Source of the DNA: Bacillus smithii
GTDB lineage: Bacteria; Bacillota; Bacilli; Bacillales; DSM-4216
Reading direction: 5' to 3'
Assembly: GCF_001050115.1 (NCBI RefSeq)
Contig: NZ_CP012024.1
Span: 1,592,001 to 1,656,000 of the forward strand
DNA length: 64,000 nucleotides
The position numbers and the translations under genes were made by a program. Positions 19,055 through 28,784 of the stretch are shown piece by piece. The notes under the pieces are model-generated. The model did not search any database, had not been told where the DNA came from, and worked only from the letters and a program-made list of their open reading frames with translations. Position 1 is the first letter of the stretch. Each line of letters begins with the position of its first letter.

Positions 19055-20218
19055 TCAGTATCTTTCTTCAAACATATCTTGAAGTGCCTTGTATGCCGTA
19101 GAAAACCCTTTAAGTTTTCTAGTGGACCATTTTTCATTCAAGTCCTGTACCGTTAAGAACGTGATTTTTTCTGCTGCTTCAATACTGGTTAAGCTGTTCA
19201 TCGTTTTGAGTCGTTTACGTATATCTTTAATCGTTCGTTCAATCGCATTGGTCGTGTAGATGACACTACGAATACTGGTCGGATATTTCATGAATGTTAG
19301 GAGGACATCTAAATCCTGTTCCCAAGATTGGACTTCTCTAGGATACTTTTTAGACCACTTGTCTTTAAACTCATGAAAGGCTTGAATGGCTGCGTCTCTT
19401 GTCATCGAACGATAGATCAGCTTTAGGTCTTCAGCCACTTCAAATTGGTCTTTTTTCCTTACCTTGTTTAACGTATTTCTTACTTTGTGGACCACACATC
19501 GTTGAACATCGGCTTTCGGATAGACGGCTTTAAAGGCTTCTTCAAGACCTGGGAGTCCATCAAAAACACCAAGTAAGACTTCATGAGCACCGCGTGTATA
19601 AAGGTCTTGGAGAATCTCTTGCCAGCCATGCGCGCTTTCTTGACCTCCAACGTAAAAGCCAAGAATTTCACGATAACCTTCTTCATTGACACCAAGAACA
19701 ACGTAAATGACTTCTTTGGCATACGTATCACGACGAACTTTTATATAAAACCCATCAAGATACAACACAGAATACCGTTTGTTTAATGGACGTTGTTGCC
19801 ATTTTTGAATATCCTCCAACGCGGCATCTGTAATATGACTAATCGTGGTAGGAGAGTAGGTTGAACCAAGAATTCTTTCGATAAACTTCCCAATTTCTCG
19901 AGTGCTCATCCCACTTTGATACATTTTAATAATCGCCTGTTCCAGCCAGCCGTCTTGACGTTGATAAGGCTCAAACAGTTGAGTCTGGAAATCCCCGTTG
20001 CGATCTCTTGGAACCGTAAGAGCTTCTATTTTCCCGTACTTTGTATCAAGAGTACGGTGATAATAACCATTTCTTGAGTTTTGAACGTGTTCCTGTTCCA
20101 CTTGGAGGAAATTTTTGATTTCTTCTCTCATGATGAATTCAAGCTTTTCTTGAACAAAATCTTTTATCATATTTTCCAGTTGATTTGCGAAATCTGAGTT
20201 GAGTATACTATTACTCAT
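19055..20218 (-). CDS. IS256-family transposase
   Basis: A 387-residue Mutator-type (DDE) transposase that moves the surrounding element. Typical segments are RNGYYHRTLDTKYGKIEAL, VPRDRNGDFQTQLFEPYQR, GMSTREIGKFIE, YLDGFYIKVR (first catalytic Asp), GVFDGLPGLEEAF (second Asp region), VQRCVVHKVRN and YTTNAIERTIKDIR. The reading frame is complete, so the protein may be active. ATG 20218 follows AAAGGAGATACCC. Confidence 0.95.
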   Translation of the reverse strand: MSNSILNSDFANQLENMIKDFVQEKLEFIMREEIKNFLQVEQEHVQNSRNGYYHRTLDTKYGKIEALTVPRDRNGDFQTQLFEPYQRQDGWLEQAIIKMYQSGMSTREIGKFIERILGSTYSPTTISHITDAALEDIQKWQQRPLNKRYSVLYLDGFYIKVRRDTYAKEVIYVVLGVNEEGYREILGFYVGGQESAHGWQEILQDLYTRGAHEVLLGVFDGLPGLEEAFKAVYPKADVQRCVVHKVRNTLNKVRKKDQFEVAEDLKLIYRSMTRDAAIQAFHEFKDKWSKKYPREVQSWEQDLDVLLTFMKYPTSIRSVIYTTNAIERTIKDIRKRLKTMNSLTSIEAAEKITFLTVQDLNEKWSTRKLKGFSTAYKALQDMFEERY

Positions 20219-20345
20219 AAGGTAGGGTATCTCCTTTCAGTTTTGTTTGGTCGCAAATCTGAGAATACCCTGCCTTTTTCTTTTTTTCTAGTAGAAAAAT
20301 TTGCTTACACAAAATAATTTACATCATCGCGAAATAATAGGAATA

Positions 20346-20374
20346 TTACAATAAATGAAAATTCACTGTATAAT
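20346..20374 (+). promoter_or_regulatory. SigA-type promoter before the GNAT gene
   Basis: TTACAA at 20346-20351 and a perfect TATAAT at 20369-20374 with 17 bp between them, about 30 bp outside the IS256 element and 150 bp before the acetyltransferase start. Confidence 0.6.
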
Positions 20375-20527
20375 GAAATGGAATCCTGTGATGATTTCTT
20401 CCATTTTTTTAATCTTTTGAAAATCAGAGTTTATGAAATCTTGTGTTAGCTCGGAGGAGAGATGATTGGTTATGGAGGGGAAGTTGTTTTTGAGATAATA
20501 TTTGAAAGAAAGGAATGCTTTTATATC

Positions 20528-20998
20528 ATGAATATGCCAGTCGACATTCGTAAAGCAACCATTCAAGATTTAGAAGAAATTGTAAGATTGCGTTTGGAAC
20601 TTTTTAAGGAATTAGGAGAAGTGCGATCTGAACAAGAAGAGGCTCTCGTTATAACCGCTACAAAAGAATATTTAGAAGAAGCACTTACAAATAATGAATT
20701 CATTTCATACTTAGCTCTATTAAATGATCATGTGATCAGTGTAAGCGGGATGGTTTTATTTAAACGGCCGCCTTATTTAGAGAATCTAAAAGGACTGGAG
20801 GCTTACATATTGAATATGTATACCATTCCTCAATATCGGGGGAAAGGTATAGCAAGATCATTATTAGAAAAGTTGATAGAGGAATGCAAAAAAACAGGAG
20901 TGAGACGACTTTGGTTGCATGCATCTGATGATGGAAAGCCGTTATATACAAAAATGGGATTTACTTTTCATCACGGTGAAATGGAATTATTTATTTAA
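20528..20998 (+). CDS. GNAT-family N-acetyltransferase
   Basis: A 156-residue acetyltransferase that uses acetyl-CoA. The CoA-binding motif A is IPQYRGKGIARSLLEKL, followed by RRLWLHASDDGKPLYTKMGF, the usual motif B. ATG 20528 follows GAAAGGAATGC. The acceptor substrate cannot be told. Between this gene and the next GNAT gene there is a short reading-frame tail (about 21006-21083, ending SKLKEIIEK and a stop) that looks like the end of a lost gene. Confidence 0.82.
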   Translation: MNMPVDIRKATIQDLEEIVRLRLELFKELGEVRSEQEEALVITATKEYLEEALTNNEFISYLALLNDHVISVSGMVLFKRPPYLENLKGLEAYILNMYTIPQYRGKGIARSLLEKLIEECKKTGVRRLWLHASDDGKPLYTKMGFTFHHGEMELFI

Positions 20999-21111
20999 AT
21001 AATGGTATTGGAACCATCTTCTTATTGAACGGATCGATTTTGATGCCATGTACTCGAAACTTAAAGAAATTATAGAAAAATAGAAAAAATGATGATCGCG
21101 GAGGAGAAAAA

Positions 21112-21567
21112 ATGAACCATCATGTAGTCATAAGGCCGGCAATGGAGCAAGATATTTCTGAATTATATGAACTAATGCTGCAGTATATTGTTGATTTTTA
21201 CAAACAACCTGTCCCTAAAGAAAGGGATTTAAAAGACTTGATTCATCATTTAATGGAAAATCCTTCGAGCGGACTTCAATTTGTTGCTGAACATCAAGGA
21301 GAACTGGTAGGTTTTGCTACTTTGTACTTTACTTTTAGCACTTTAAAAGTAAAAAAACAGGCCATTTTAAATGATTTATTTGTGATTCCGAATGCAAGAG
21401 GAAAGAAAATCGGACAGAAATTATTTCAAGCATGCTTAGAATACATACGAGAAAACGACTTTGCCTTTATGACATGGGAAACGGCAAAAGATAATAAAAT
21501 TGCACAGTCTTTATACAACAAAATGGGTGGAAAATTATCGGAGTGGCTATATTATGAAATCAGCTGA
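21112..21567 (+). CDS. GNAT-family N-acetyltransferase
   Basis: A 151-residue acetyltransferase. Motif A is IPNARGKKIGQKLFQACLEY and motif B follows at FMTWETAKDNKIAQSLYNKMG. It has a good site (GCGGAGGAG) before ATG 21112. It is not a close copy of the preceding GNAT gene. Substrate unknown. Confidence 0.85.
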   Translation: MNHHVVIRPAMEQDISELYELMLQYIVDFYKQPVPKERDLKDLIHHLMENPSSGLQFVAEHQGELVGFATLYFTFSTLKVKKQAILNDLFVIPNARGKKIGQKLFQACLEYIRENDFAFMTWETAKDNKIAQSLYNKMGGKLSEWLYYEIS

Positions 21568-21808
21568 TTTTCATATCGTTGCAATCGGAAAACATTTAGT
21601 AATTATGTCAAAATTCTTGTTTATTCAATCTAACTAATAGAAGAGGAGATAGAACATTGCTTTATTTTTTAGAAGAAGTTTTAAGATTATCATAAAATTA
21701 TTATGTAAACTTGAAGATATTTAAAAGGGAATGCAAAAAAATTCGTTTGATTTATAAAAAATTCGAAGATGAATCTCCGTTGGGAGCCTAAATTGTTAAA
21801 TTGGGGGA

Positions 21809-22377
21809 TGAACATGGATTCCAATCAACAAATCGTGACGTTCAACAAGGATTTGAAGATAAAAGATGGGGAAAGCGCAATAATCCTAACGCTGAAGAAA
21901 ATATTAACAGTTTATTAAAAATATGGAGAGAGAAGCAATGACCTGTTATCCATGTCCACATATATCGACGAATTCTCATTCACCTCTGGCTGCTAACAGT
22001 AAAGGAGTTTCGTTTAAGGAGATTGTAAATCATTAGAAGGCGAAGTCATCATTCAAAAACATGTGAACAGTGCCTTTATAGGGACTAATTTGGAACAATA
22101 CCTTAAGGAACACGGTATCCATCATGTCGTGATCACCGGTTTAACGACTCCTCATTGCGTTTCCACCACGACAAGAATGAGTGGAAACCTAGGATTTAAT
22201 ACAAATCTAGTATCAGGCGCTATAGCTGCCTTTGGATTAAAAGGACCTGATGGTGTCTATTATGATGCTGATCAAATTCTTGTCATTTCTCTTGCCACTT
22301 TGCATGGAGAATTTGCAACGGTTTTGACTAAGGAAGAACTGATTGAACAAATCATAGGACCTAAATTTTTAATATAA
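21809..22377 (+). pseudogene. Broken cysteine hydrolase (isochorismatase fold), copy 1
   Basis: Decayed gene of the isochorismatase-like cysteine hydrolase family. A likely start (ATG 21809 after GGGGGA) is followed, in shifted frames, by DVQQGFEDKRWGKRNNPNAE, then a TGA in place of the next codon, then HSPLAANSKGVSFKEIV, another frameshift near 22030, and finally an intact C-terminal half with VVITGLTTPHCVSTTTRMSG, including the catalytic Cys, and GPDGVYYDADQIL to a stop at 22377. At least one nonsense and two frame changes. The 3' half is nearly identical to 24330-24510. Confidence 0.85.
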
Positions 22378-22574
22378 TTTTTTTAGTGTTAAGACAAAAA
22401 TACAATAAGCATTCCCACTATTAATATGAATCATTCCATATCCCATTGACCGTTAACTTGTTCCATCTTTAGGGCTAAATCTCATGGCAGAGGAGAAGTC
22501 GGTATTGTTGAAGTGGAAGATACAGATGGATTCTATATTATGAAATCAATTTGAATAGACAATGATCTAGTCAC
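22378..22574. other. Gap with possible gene tail
   Basis: A short frame ending RGEVGIVEVEDTDGFYIM before a TGA at about 22551 stands just before a terminator and looks like the 3' end of a deleted gene. I do not recognise the family. Confidence 0.3.
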
Positions 22575-22607
22575 AGGCACCTGTAATGATCTACAGGTGC
22601 CTTTTCT
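22575..22607 (+). terminator. Rho-independent terminator
   Basis: AGGCACCTGT pairs with ACAGGTGCCT across a short loop, followed by TTTTCTTG. It probably ended the gene whose tail is seen at about 22485-22551. Confidence 0.85.
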
Positions 22608-22982
22608 TGTTAGCTAAGTATGGATATGTAGTCAGAAGGACGTAAGTCGAGCATGATAGGCAGTAATAGTGGTTTGCAGGGTTAATGTATTTTGGATATC
22701 CAATTCATGAACCACAATTAATCAACTCCTCCAAAGGATAACATACAGACATTCAATAACAAGAAACGCCGACTTTTTATTTAGATAAGTGCAGCAAGTG
22801 AAATGAGCCGAATGTATTTATTTCTAATAGTCTTATGTTCGCTTCAATTGTATAAAATTTGATTCAAACCACGTTTTCCTACAGTTGCTTTTTGCGAAAA
22901 AAATCTTAATAGACAAACAACTGACATATACCTATATCGTTCTTTCAGAATAATCTAAAAAACTAAGGGGAGGGACGCATTA
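22608..22982. other. Gap without recognisable gene
   Basis: About 375 bp with no open frame of note; presumably carries the promoter of the following gene pair, but I could not fix one. Confidence 0.4.
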
Positions 22983-23489
22983 ATGTCTTCTGACTTTGTA
23001 GGGATCCATTCTTATCAACGAAATGATTATCTTGATGCTATTGAGGCTGCGTTAAAAAAAGGGATGGCCGCCAAGGAAGTAGTGTGTTCTATTACAACAG
23101 GTTTTCGAAGAATTCCATCTATAAGAGTGGCGCCGGGACTGAATCCGTATCATGCAACAGTTGCGGATATCGGCTACGGATTTGACGCTGTACAAGGAAC
23201 GATTCAACGCATCCGTCAAGGCGATTTGATTCCTCTTGAAAAAGAAATGCTTGTCTTTGAACTTGATACTTTGCGTATTAGTGAAAAACAATTAAGTCCC
23301 AATTTTGAATTAGCTGTTCAAGGAGCTGATCCGAGCGTTTTTTATTTAGTCGAGCAAAGTCGATATTTAAACCGTCAAATCGCTAAAATGATTAAGAGAG
23401 CTAATAAGCTTGGCCAGTCCTTTCTTGGTCCTGAATGGGAGGCAATACGCGCGAAGAACGAGAAAATTCAAGCAATCCCTCGTCTTTAG
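22983..23489 (+). CDS. Hypothetical protein, first of an unrecognised gene pair
   Basis: A 168-residue soluble protein that I do not recognise. ATG 22983 has a strong AAGGGGAGGG site. The sequence has an N-terminal helix-rich part (DYLDAIEAALKKGMAAKEV), a middle with many Gly and Pro (RVAPGLNPYHATVADIGYG), and a long basic C-terminal helix from residue 120. There is no signal peptide, membrane segment or Cys cluster. The next gene begins 15 bp after the stop with its own strong site, so the two are likely co-transcribed. Confidence 0.65.
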   Translation: MSSDFVGIHSYQRNDYLDAIEAALKKGMAAKEVVCSITTGFRRIPSIRVAPGLNPYHATVADIGYGFDAVQGTIQRIRQGDLIPLEKEMLVFELDTLRISEKQLSPNFELAVQGADPSVFYLVEQSRYLNRQIAKMIKRANKLGQSFLGPEWEAIRAKNEKIQAIPRL

Positions 23490-23503
23490 GAGGAAAGTTC
23501 TTT

Positions 23504-23968
23504 ATGCTTAATACACGACTTATCAATATGAGTGCAGAGAAACAGCATTGCTTGATGGAGTGGTGGAACGCAACGGAGTCTGCCAAGCCAGTGGTACAAC
23601 GTTTAGTCTCATTGGTAAGTGAACTTCGTTTACATCCGTAATCCAGCAATGCAGATGGGATGATTCTTTTTTATAGGGCTGCTTCCGAAATTTCATATGG
23701 TTATGCAGGTATGCGCGGATGTTTACGCCGAGCTTTTGCAGGTGAATACAACGAAACTCTTCGGAAGAATATGATAATGTGTCAAGGGTTTGCCCGTAAA
23801 TTTTCTGTTGATACGAAAGTTCTTCTTGAACGTGTGGCAAAGCAAATCTCTGGACCAAACGCTTTGCAATTGATTCATCGAATACGCGAGACGTTAGTGG
23901 AAAATGATGCGATGCTAAATGAAATAGAGAAAAGAGCTCGTGCTTTCTATGAAGAGAGGGATCGCTGA
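23504..23968 (+). pseudogene. Hypothetical protein with in-frame stop, second of the pair
   Basis: A 154-codon frame starting at ATG 23504 after TTAGGAGGAAAG. It is interrupted once, by TAA at 23639-23641, and then continues in the same frame to TGA at 23966-23968. One C-to-T change in a CAA codon would explain the stop. The part after the stop is highly charged and helical (RKFSVDTKVLLERVAKQISG, EKRARAFYEERDR). Family not recognised. It could be translated as two pieces, but no site precedes the second piece. Confidence 0.6.
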
Positions 23969-24136
23969 CAAAACGGGGCCAATGTATACAAAAGATAAAA
24001 AATTAAAACATTTCACAAAATATTAAATGGAAGTCTCTAAATAAAATCTAATGATCATGTCCCAAAAAATACAATGACTCAAAGGGCCGATTTTTATTGA
24101 TCGTTCATTTTCATTCACGTTTCTCAATTCAAACTT

Positions 24137-24161
24137 GGACGGAAAACATCCGCCCTTTTTT
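24137..24161 (+). terminator. Rho-independent terminator after the hypothetical pair
   Basis: GGACGGA pairs with TCCGCCC across a short loop (one mismatch), followed by a T run. Confidence 0.7.
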
Positions 24162-24245
24162 ATTCTTTAAAATTCAGAATTCCAAAGCCATACTGATAAG
24201 TCCCTTCCACAGTCTTATCCTTATAGGTTATCCGGCAACCAAAAC

Positions 24246-24539
24246 AACTTTTTCCCGCCTATAAGGAACATGAAATCCATAATGTCGTCATTACTGGTTT
24301 AACGACTTCTCAATGCGCTCCACTCCACTACTACAAGAATGAGCGGAAACCTAGGATTTAATACAAATCTAGTATCAGGCGCTACAGCTGCCTTTGGATT
24401 AAAAGGACCTGATGGTGCATATTATGATGCTGATCAAATTCTTGTCATTTCTCTTGCCACTTTGCATGGAGAATTTGCAACGGTTCTGACTACTGAAGAA
24501 CTAATCGATTTTATTGAAAAATCCCATTCCATGAACTAA
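24246..24539 (+). pseudogene. Broken cysteine hydrolase, copy 2 (3' half only)
   Basis: Second copy of the isochorismatase-fold gene, lacking the 5' half. YKEHEIHNVVITGLTTSQC is followed by a frameshift with a duplicated TCCAC, then TTRMSGNLGFNTNLVSG onward in frame to a stop at 24539. From about 24336 to 24510 the DNA is nearly identical to 22165-22340 in copy 1. The high identity suggests recent duplication or gene conversion. Confidence 0.8.
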
Positions 24540-24703
24540 GCTAAGAGTGAAAACATCGTCCAAACAAGCAATCCGTCTGGCGATACAGGAATTCTTGATT
24601 GAATACTCGTGAAGCAATCCAATTTTGTCAAGAACAATTATTGAAAAACGGAAATTTCTAAGTATATATTGGTGTAGACTTTAAATGGAAAGGCTATGGA
24701 TTC

Positions 24704-25081
24704 ATGGATGAGAATAAACGTACCGTTACAGAAGATTCAAAATATATTCAGTAGCATTTAGCCAACGAACGAACATTTTTGGCATGGATTCGAACTGCGA
24801 TTGCAATTATGGGAATCGGTTTTCTTATTCTAAACTTGCATATCAAATCGGCTACTCAATCTTTATCCAATATGACTGTGCAAATCATCGGTCTATTATC
24901 GGTCTTAACAGGCGTATGTACGATCCTTTTTTCGACTATCAGCTATTTTCAAAAAGCGAAACAAATTAATGAACAAACGTTTCGGCCTTCTCGTTCTCTT
25001 ATTTTGTTTTTAGCAATGTTAATGTTGCTTGTCACTTTCTTGTTCGGTTATTATTTCTTTGTTTCGTTAATAGGAAAATAA
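24704..25081 (+). pseudogene. DUF202-family membrane protein with in-frame amber codon
   Basis: A small three-span membrane protein of the DUF202 (YidH-like) family. From ATG 24704 the frame reads to SKYIQ and then meets TAG at 24752-24754, followed directly by HLANERTFLAWIRTAIAIMG. Relatives usually read YIQQHLANERTFLAW, so the TAG stands where a Gln codon (CAG) is expected. The rest is intact to 25081 and ends in a membrane helix. A TTG at 24779 could restart translation but has no ribosome binding site. Confidence 0.75.
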
Positions 25082-25148
25082 ATGATCGCTCGAATCCTCA
25101 TTGCCTATCATTAGAAGATAGAACAAGTCGATATGGCTTATATCCTAT

Positions 25149-25177
25149 TTGACAAATGCCATTTTCTGTGCTATCTA
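25149..25177 (+). promoter_or_regulatory. htpG promoter
   Basis: Perfect TTGACA at 25149-25154, 17 bp spacer, and TATCTA at 25172-25177. The CIRCE element begins about 10 bp after the -10, so it covers the expected transcription start. Confidence 0.65.
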
Positions 25178-25186
25178 AACTATTGA

Positions 25187-25213
25187 TTAGCACTCAATAT
25201 ATGAGAGTGCTAA
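25187..25213 (+). promoter_or_regulatory. CIRCE operator (HrcA binding site)
   Basis: TTAGCACTC, nine bases, then GAGTGCTAA: an exact match to the CIRCE consensus. HrcA binds this element and represses at normal temperature. It lies about 70 bp before htpG. Confidence 0.95.
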
Positions 25214-25281
25214 TTTTGATCATAAAGCGATAAGGACATTCTTTACATATAGGAATTTTGTTCGTGGAAAGGAGAGTCTTT

Positions 25282-27156
25282 ATGGCGAAAAAGCAGTTTA
25301 AGGCAGAATCGAAAAGACTGTTGGAAATGATGATCCACTCGATTTATTCACAAAAAGAAATCTTTTTAAGAGAGCTCATTTCCAATGCCAGTGACGCCAT
25401 TGACAAAATCTATTACAAAGCGCTGACAGATGATTCGCTCACTTTTGACAAAGACAATTACTATATTAAAATCATCCCCAATAAAGAAAACAGAACATTG
25501 ACGATCTTGGATACCGGTATTGGAATGACAAAAGAAGAGCTTGAAAATAACCTTGGAACGATAGCGAAAAGCGGTTCTCTTGCTTTTAAAAACGAAAATG
25601 AATTGAAAGATGGCCATGAAATCATCGGTCAATTTGGGGTAGGATTTTATTCCGCTTTTATGGTCGCAGATGTAGTGACGGTCATCAGCAAGGCTTTAGG
25701 CAGCGATGAAGCATATAAATGGGAATCTCAAGGTGCTGATGGATATAGTATTGAACCGTGCGAGAAAGATTCAGTTGGAACCGAGATTATTTTAAAGTTG
25801 AAAGAAAATACAGAAGATGAAAATTACGATGAGTTCCTTGAAGAGTACCGCTTAAAAGAAATCATCAAAAAATACTCTGATTTCATTCGCTATCCTATCA
25901 AAATGGATGTGACGGAAAGAAAACGTAAAGAGGGCAGCGAAAACGAATTTGAAGAGTATAAAGAAGAAAAGATTATTAACAGCATGGTTCCGATTTGGAG
26001 AAAAAATAAAAACGAACTGACGGACGAAGATTACGAGAATTTTTATCGAGAAAAACATTACGGTTTCGACAAACCGATCAAACATATCCATATTAGCGTT
26101 GACGGTACGGTACGATATCAAGCTATTTTATTCATTCCTGAGAAAATTCCTTTTGACTATTACACAAAAGAATTTGAAAAAGGGTTAGAGCTGTATTCTA
26201 GCGGTGTCTTAATTATGGACAAGTGTCCAGACTTGCTTCCAGATTATTTCAGCTTTGTCAAAGGAATGGTCGACTCCGAAGATTTATCTCTCAATATTTC
26301 AAGAGAGATGTTGCAACAGGATAAACAAGTAAAGTTTATCGCTAAAAATATTAAACATAAAATAAAAAGAGAATTGGAGCGTTTATTAAAAAATGATCGT
26401 GAGAAGTACGAAGCATTTTATCAATCCTTTGGCAGACAGTTAAAGTTTGGAGTCTATAATGATTTTGGAAAAGATAAAGAATTACTGCAGGACTTATTGA
26501 TGTTCTACTCCTCAAAAGAGAAGAAGCTGGTCACCTTAAATGAATATGTTTCCAGAATGACGGAAGATCAAAAATATATTTATTATGCAACTGGAGAAAC
26601 CATTGAACGGATTGAAAAGCTTCCGCAGACAGAGATCGTAGCAGAAAAAGGTTATGAAATTCTATATTTCACCGATGATATCGACGAATTTGCGATCAAA
26701 ATGCTAATGAAATACAAAGACAAAGAATTTAAATCTGTATCGAGCGGCGACTTAGGAATTGAAGAAGACAAGGCTCAAGCCGAAGCGGAAGAAAAAGAAC
26801 ACAAAGAACTCTTTGATTTTATGAAAGAAGTTTTATCCGGCAAAGTCAAAGACGTCAGAGCATCCGCAAGATTAAAATCGCATCCTGTATGTTTTGCAAC
26901 AGAAGGCGAAGTATCAATTGAAATGGAAAAAGTCCTAAGCACGATGCCGAACAACCCAAACATTAAAGCGGAAAAAATTTTAGAAATCAATATCCATCAC
27001 GATGTCTTTCAATCTTTAAAAGACGCCTATGCAAACGACAAAGACAAATTAAAACTGTACACGAACTTGTTGTACAATCAAGCTCTTCTCATTGAAGGCT
27101 TGCCGATTCAAGACCCGGTTGAGTTTTCAAATGACATTTGCAAAATGATGGTTTGA
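25282..27156 (+). CDS. htpG: Chaperone protein HtpG (Hsp90)
   Basis: A 624-residue Hsp90-family ATP-dependent chaperone of the cytoplasm. The GHKL ATPase domain shows [34 protein letters not shown] and [13 protein letters not shown]. The middle domain shows the [10 protein letters not shown] segment with the catalytic Arg, and the C-terminal dimerisation domain follows. ATG 25282 follows GAAAGGAGAG; an in-frame TTG at 25258 is not needed. It is monocistronic, with a CIRCE operator upstream and a terminator downstream. In B. subtilis htpG is not under CIRCE control, so the regulation differs here. Confidence 0.97.
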   Translation: MAKKQFKAESKRLLEMMIHSIYSQKEIFLRELISNASDAIDKIYYKALTDDSLTFDKDNYYIKIIPNKENRTLTILDTGIGMTKEELENNLGTIAKSGSLAFKNENELKDGHEIIGQFGVGFYSAFMVADVVTVISKALGSDEAYKWESQGADGYSIEPCEKDSVGTEIILKLKENTEDENYDEFLEEYRLKEIIKKYSDFIRYPIKMDVTERKRKEGSENEFEEYKEEKIINSMVPIWRKNKNELTDEDYENFYREKHYGFDKPIKHIHISVDGTVRYQAILFIPEKIPFDYYTKEFEKGLELYSSGVLIMDKCPDLLPDYFSFVKGMVDSEDLSLNISREMLQQDKQVKFIAKNIKHKIKRELERLLKNDREKYEAFYQSFGRQLKFGVYNDFGKDKELLQDLLMFYSSKEKKLVTLNEYVSRMTEDQKYIYYATGETIERIEKLPQTEIVAEKGYEILYFTDDIDEFAIKMLMKYKDKEFKSVSSGDLGIEEDKAQAEAEEKEHKELFDFMKEVLSGKVKDVRASARLKSHPVCFATEGEVSIEMEKVLSTMPNNPNIKAEKILEINIHHDVFQSLKDAYANDKDKLKLYTNLLYNQALLIEGLPIQDPVEFSNDICKMMV

Positions 27157-27171
27157 TAGGGTGAAAGATTC

Positions 27172-27207
27172 AAGGCTTTACTTCGCAGGAGGTAAAGCCT
27201 GTTTTTA
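27172..27207 (+). terminator. Rho-independent terminator after htpG
   Basis: AGGCTTTAC at 27173-27181 pairs with GTAAAGCCT at 27192-27200, followed by GTTTTT. Confidence 0.9.
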
Positions 27208-27418
27208 AATTTATTCATATACCAATTACCATTAAATGGGATATGGAAGTTTTCAGAATATCGTTTCCGTACTTATAAAAAAAGCGGGCAACACACAAAT
27301 AAGAGTGATCGTTTGTCAAGAAACTGTACCATTTTTGGCGAACTGGAACAAAAGAGTTTCAAAATAAAAATGATATAATACAACTGCTAAAAACATTTTT
27401 TTAAGGGAGAGTTAGACA

Positions 27419-28441
27419 ATGTTTAAAAGATTCCTTGCAAGTTTTGGAAAAGGTTCAGCTACCGTTGACTTGCGTTTATATACGAATTCCTTTCATGTCG
27501 GGGAAAGTGTTCAAGGAGAAGTCCTCATCTATGGAGGAGAATATGAACAAAAAATCAAATCCATTGATGTGGGACTGTTTATGGAAATTCGCAATGAACA
27601 CGGCATTACAAAACATCATATCGATACCATTCCAGCCAGCGGGCCATTTATCATTCAAGCTAAAGAGCAAAAAACCATTCCATTTGCCTATCAACTTCCT
27701 TATACATTACCTGTTTCCAGTCCGACCGTATCCTTTTACTTTGATACATATTTAGACATTGAAGGCGGGGCGGATAAATCAGATGTAGATTATATTGAAA
27801 TTAAACCGGTACCGCAAATCATCCATGTGTTTGAAGCAATGGAAAGAATCGGATTCCGCCAAAAACCCACTTCTGGAAAATTGGACAGCCAAGGCCAAGA
27901 ATTTTCGTTTTTCCCAATGAATCATTTTGCCCAAGAAATTCATGAAATTGAAATGCGTTTTTCCATCGAGGAACATGGAATCCGCCTCTGGATGGAAATC
28001 GAAGCTCGGCAAGGCTATCATGAAGTCGAAATCAAAAGAGATTTCTTTTTGCCAGAAGGAATATTGAATAATATGTCGGAGTTAGTAAACGTGTTGGAAA
28101 GGTATATTGTTGAATCCGTTCGCCAGCCTGGTTCTTATTATGAACCGCATTCTTATTATGAACCACATTCTTATCATGAACCATATTTTTACCACCAACC
28201 GCATTCTTATCGACACGAACCATATTATGACGATGATTATGACGTCCATCATCGTCATGGAAGCTCCGCCGCCGGAATGATTGGCAGCTTTGCAGCCGGT
28301 GCATTGGGAGGCATATTGATGGATGAAGTCATGCAGGAATTCATGCATGAAGATCACGATCAAGACCACGATCAAAATCATGATCAAGATCATGATCATG
28401 ATGGATTTGATTTTGGCGATTTCTTTGGTGATGATGAGTGA
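27419..28441 (+). CDS. spo0M: Sporulation-control protein Spo0M with His/Asp-rich tail
   Basis: A 340-residue protein whose first 235 residues are a Spo0M arrestin-like domain pair (MFKRFLASFGKGSATVDL, SVQGEVLIYGG, IPFAYQLPY, ERIGFRQKPTSGKLD, QEFSFFP). Spo0M influences sporulation and cell division in B. subtilis, where the protein is about 258 residues. Residues 236-340 are an added tail with tandem SYYEPH-like repeats, a Gly/Ala-rich hydrophobic stretch (AAGMIGSFAAGALGG) and a run of HD pairs near residues 278-295 region and 325 onward. The tail could bind metal ions or the membrane. ATG 27419 follows AAGGGAGAG. Confidence 0.88.
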   Translation: MFKRFLASFGKGSATVDLRLYTNSFHVGESVQGEVLIYGGEYEQKIKSIDVGLFMEIRNEHGITKHHIDTIPASGPFIIQAKEQKTIPFAYQLPYTLPVSSPTVSFYFDTYLDIEGGADKSDVDYIEIKPVPQIIHVFEAMERIGFRQKPTSGKLDSQGQEFSFFPMNHFAQEIHEIEMRFSIEEHGIRLWMEIEARQGYHEVEIKRDFFLPEGILNNMSELVNVLERYIVESVRQPGSYYEPHSYYEPHSYHEPYFYHQPHSYRHEPYYDDDYDVHHRHGSSAAGMIGSFAAGALGGILMDEVMQEFMHEDHDQDHDQNHDQDHDHDGFDFGDFFGDDE

Positions 28442-28487
28442 GAATTCACCTTTTTTAATTGAAACGAATAAAAGCTTTGAACAAAAG

Positions 28488-28540
28488 AAAAGGGGATACC
28501 CGAAAAGTATAACCTTTTGGGTAACCCTTTTCCTTTTTTA
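28488..28540 (+). terminator. Rho-independent terminator after spo0M
   Basis: AAAAGGGG-ATACCC-AAAAG pairs with CTTTT-GGGTA-ACCCTTTT across a short loop, followed by a T run. Nearly self-complementary, so it could act in both directions. Confidence 0.85.
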
Positions 28541-28784
28541 AAAACACACAAGAAAAACTAAATAGGCGATGACATCGGAAAAATCAAAAAAGTTCAATTG
28601 AGAACAAGAAAGAATGAAAAGGATTTTGTCTAGAAGCGCCAAGAAAAAAACACCTGCGGGGATTGAATTGGCAACCTTTACGAAAAGAAAAAGGAAAATC
28701 CGTTTATTTGTAGCTCACCATTATACATCGGTAGCGTGGAAAAGCCTGTTTGATCTCGCAATTTCAAGAAAAAACAAGTTACTT
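28541..28784. other. Gap before IS1182 element
   Basis: An 83-codon open frame (28614-28865) crosses the IS end and its terminator, so I do not consider it a gene. Nothing else was seen. Confidence 0.4.

Larger units (their letters stand above)
18910..20315. mobile_element. IS256-family insertion sequence
   Basis: The ends share ATTTTGTGTAAG, at 18910-18921 on the left and inverted at 20304-20315 on the right. A second shared block, GTATTCTCAGAT, lies right beside the first on the left (about 18925) but about 35 bp further inward on the right (about 20258-20270), so the two ends are not symmetrical. One intact transposase gene fills most of the element. No 8-9 bp target duplication is visible at the flanks, so the insertion is old or flanking DNA was rearranged. 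Confidence 0.8.

Noticed and set aside
18900..20330. Target duplication of the IS256 element
   Set aside because: Flanking bases outside ATTTTGTGTAAG on the two sides do not match over 8-9 bp.
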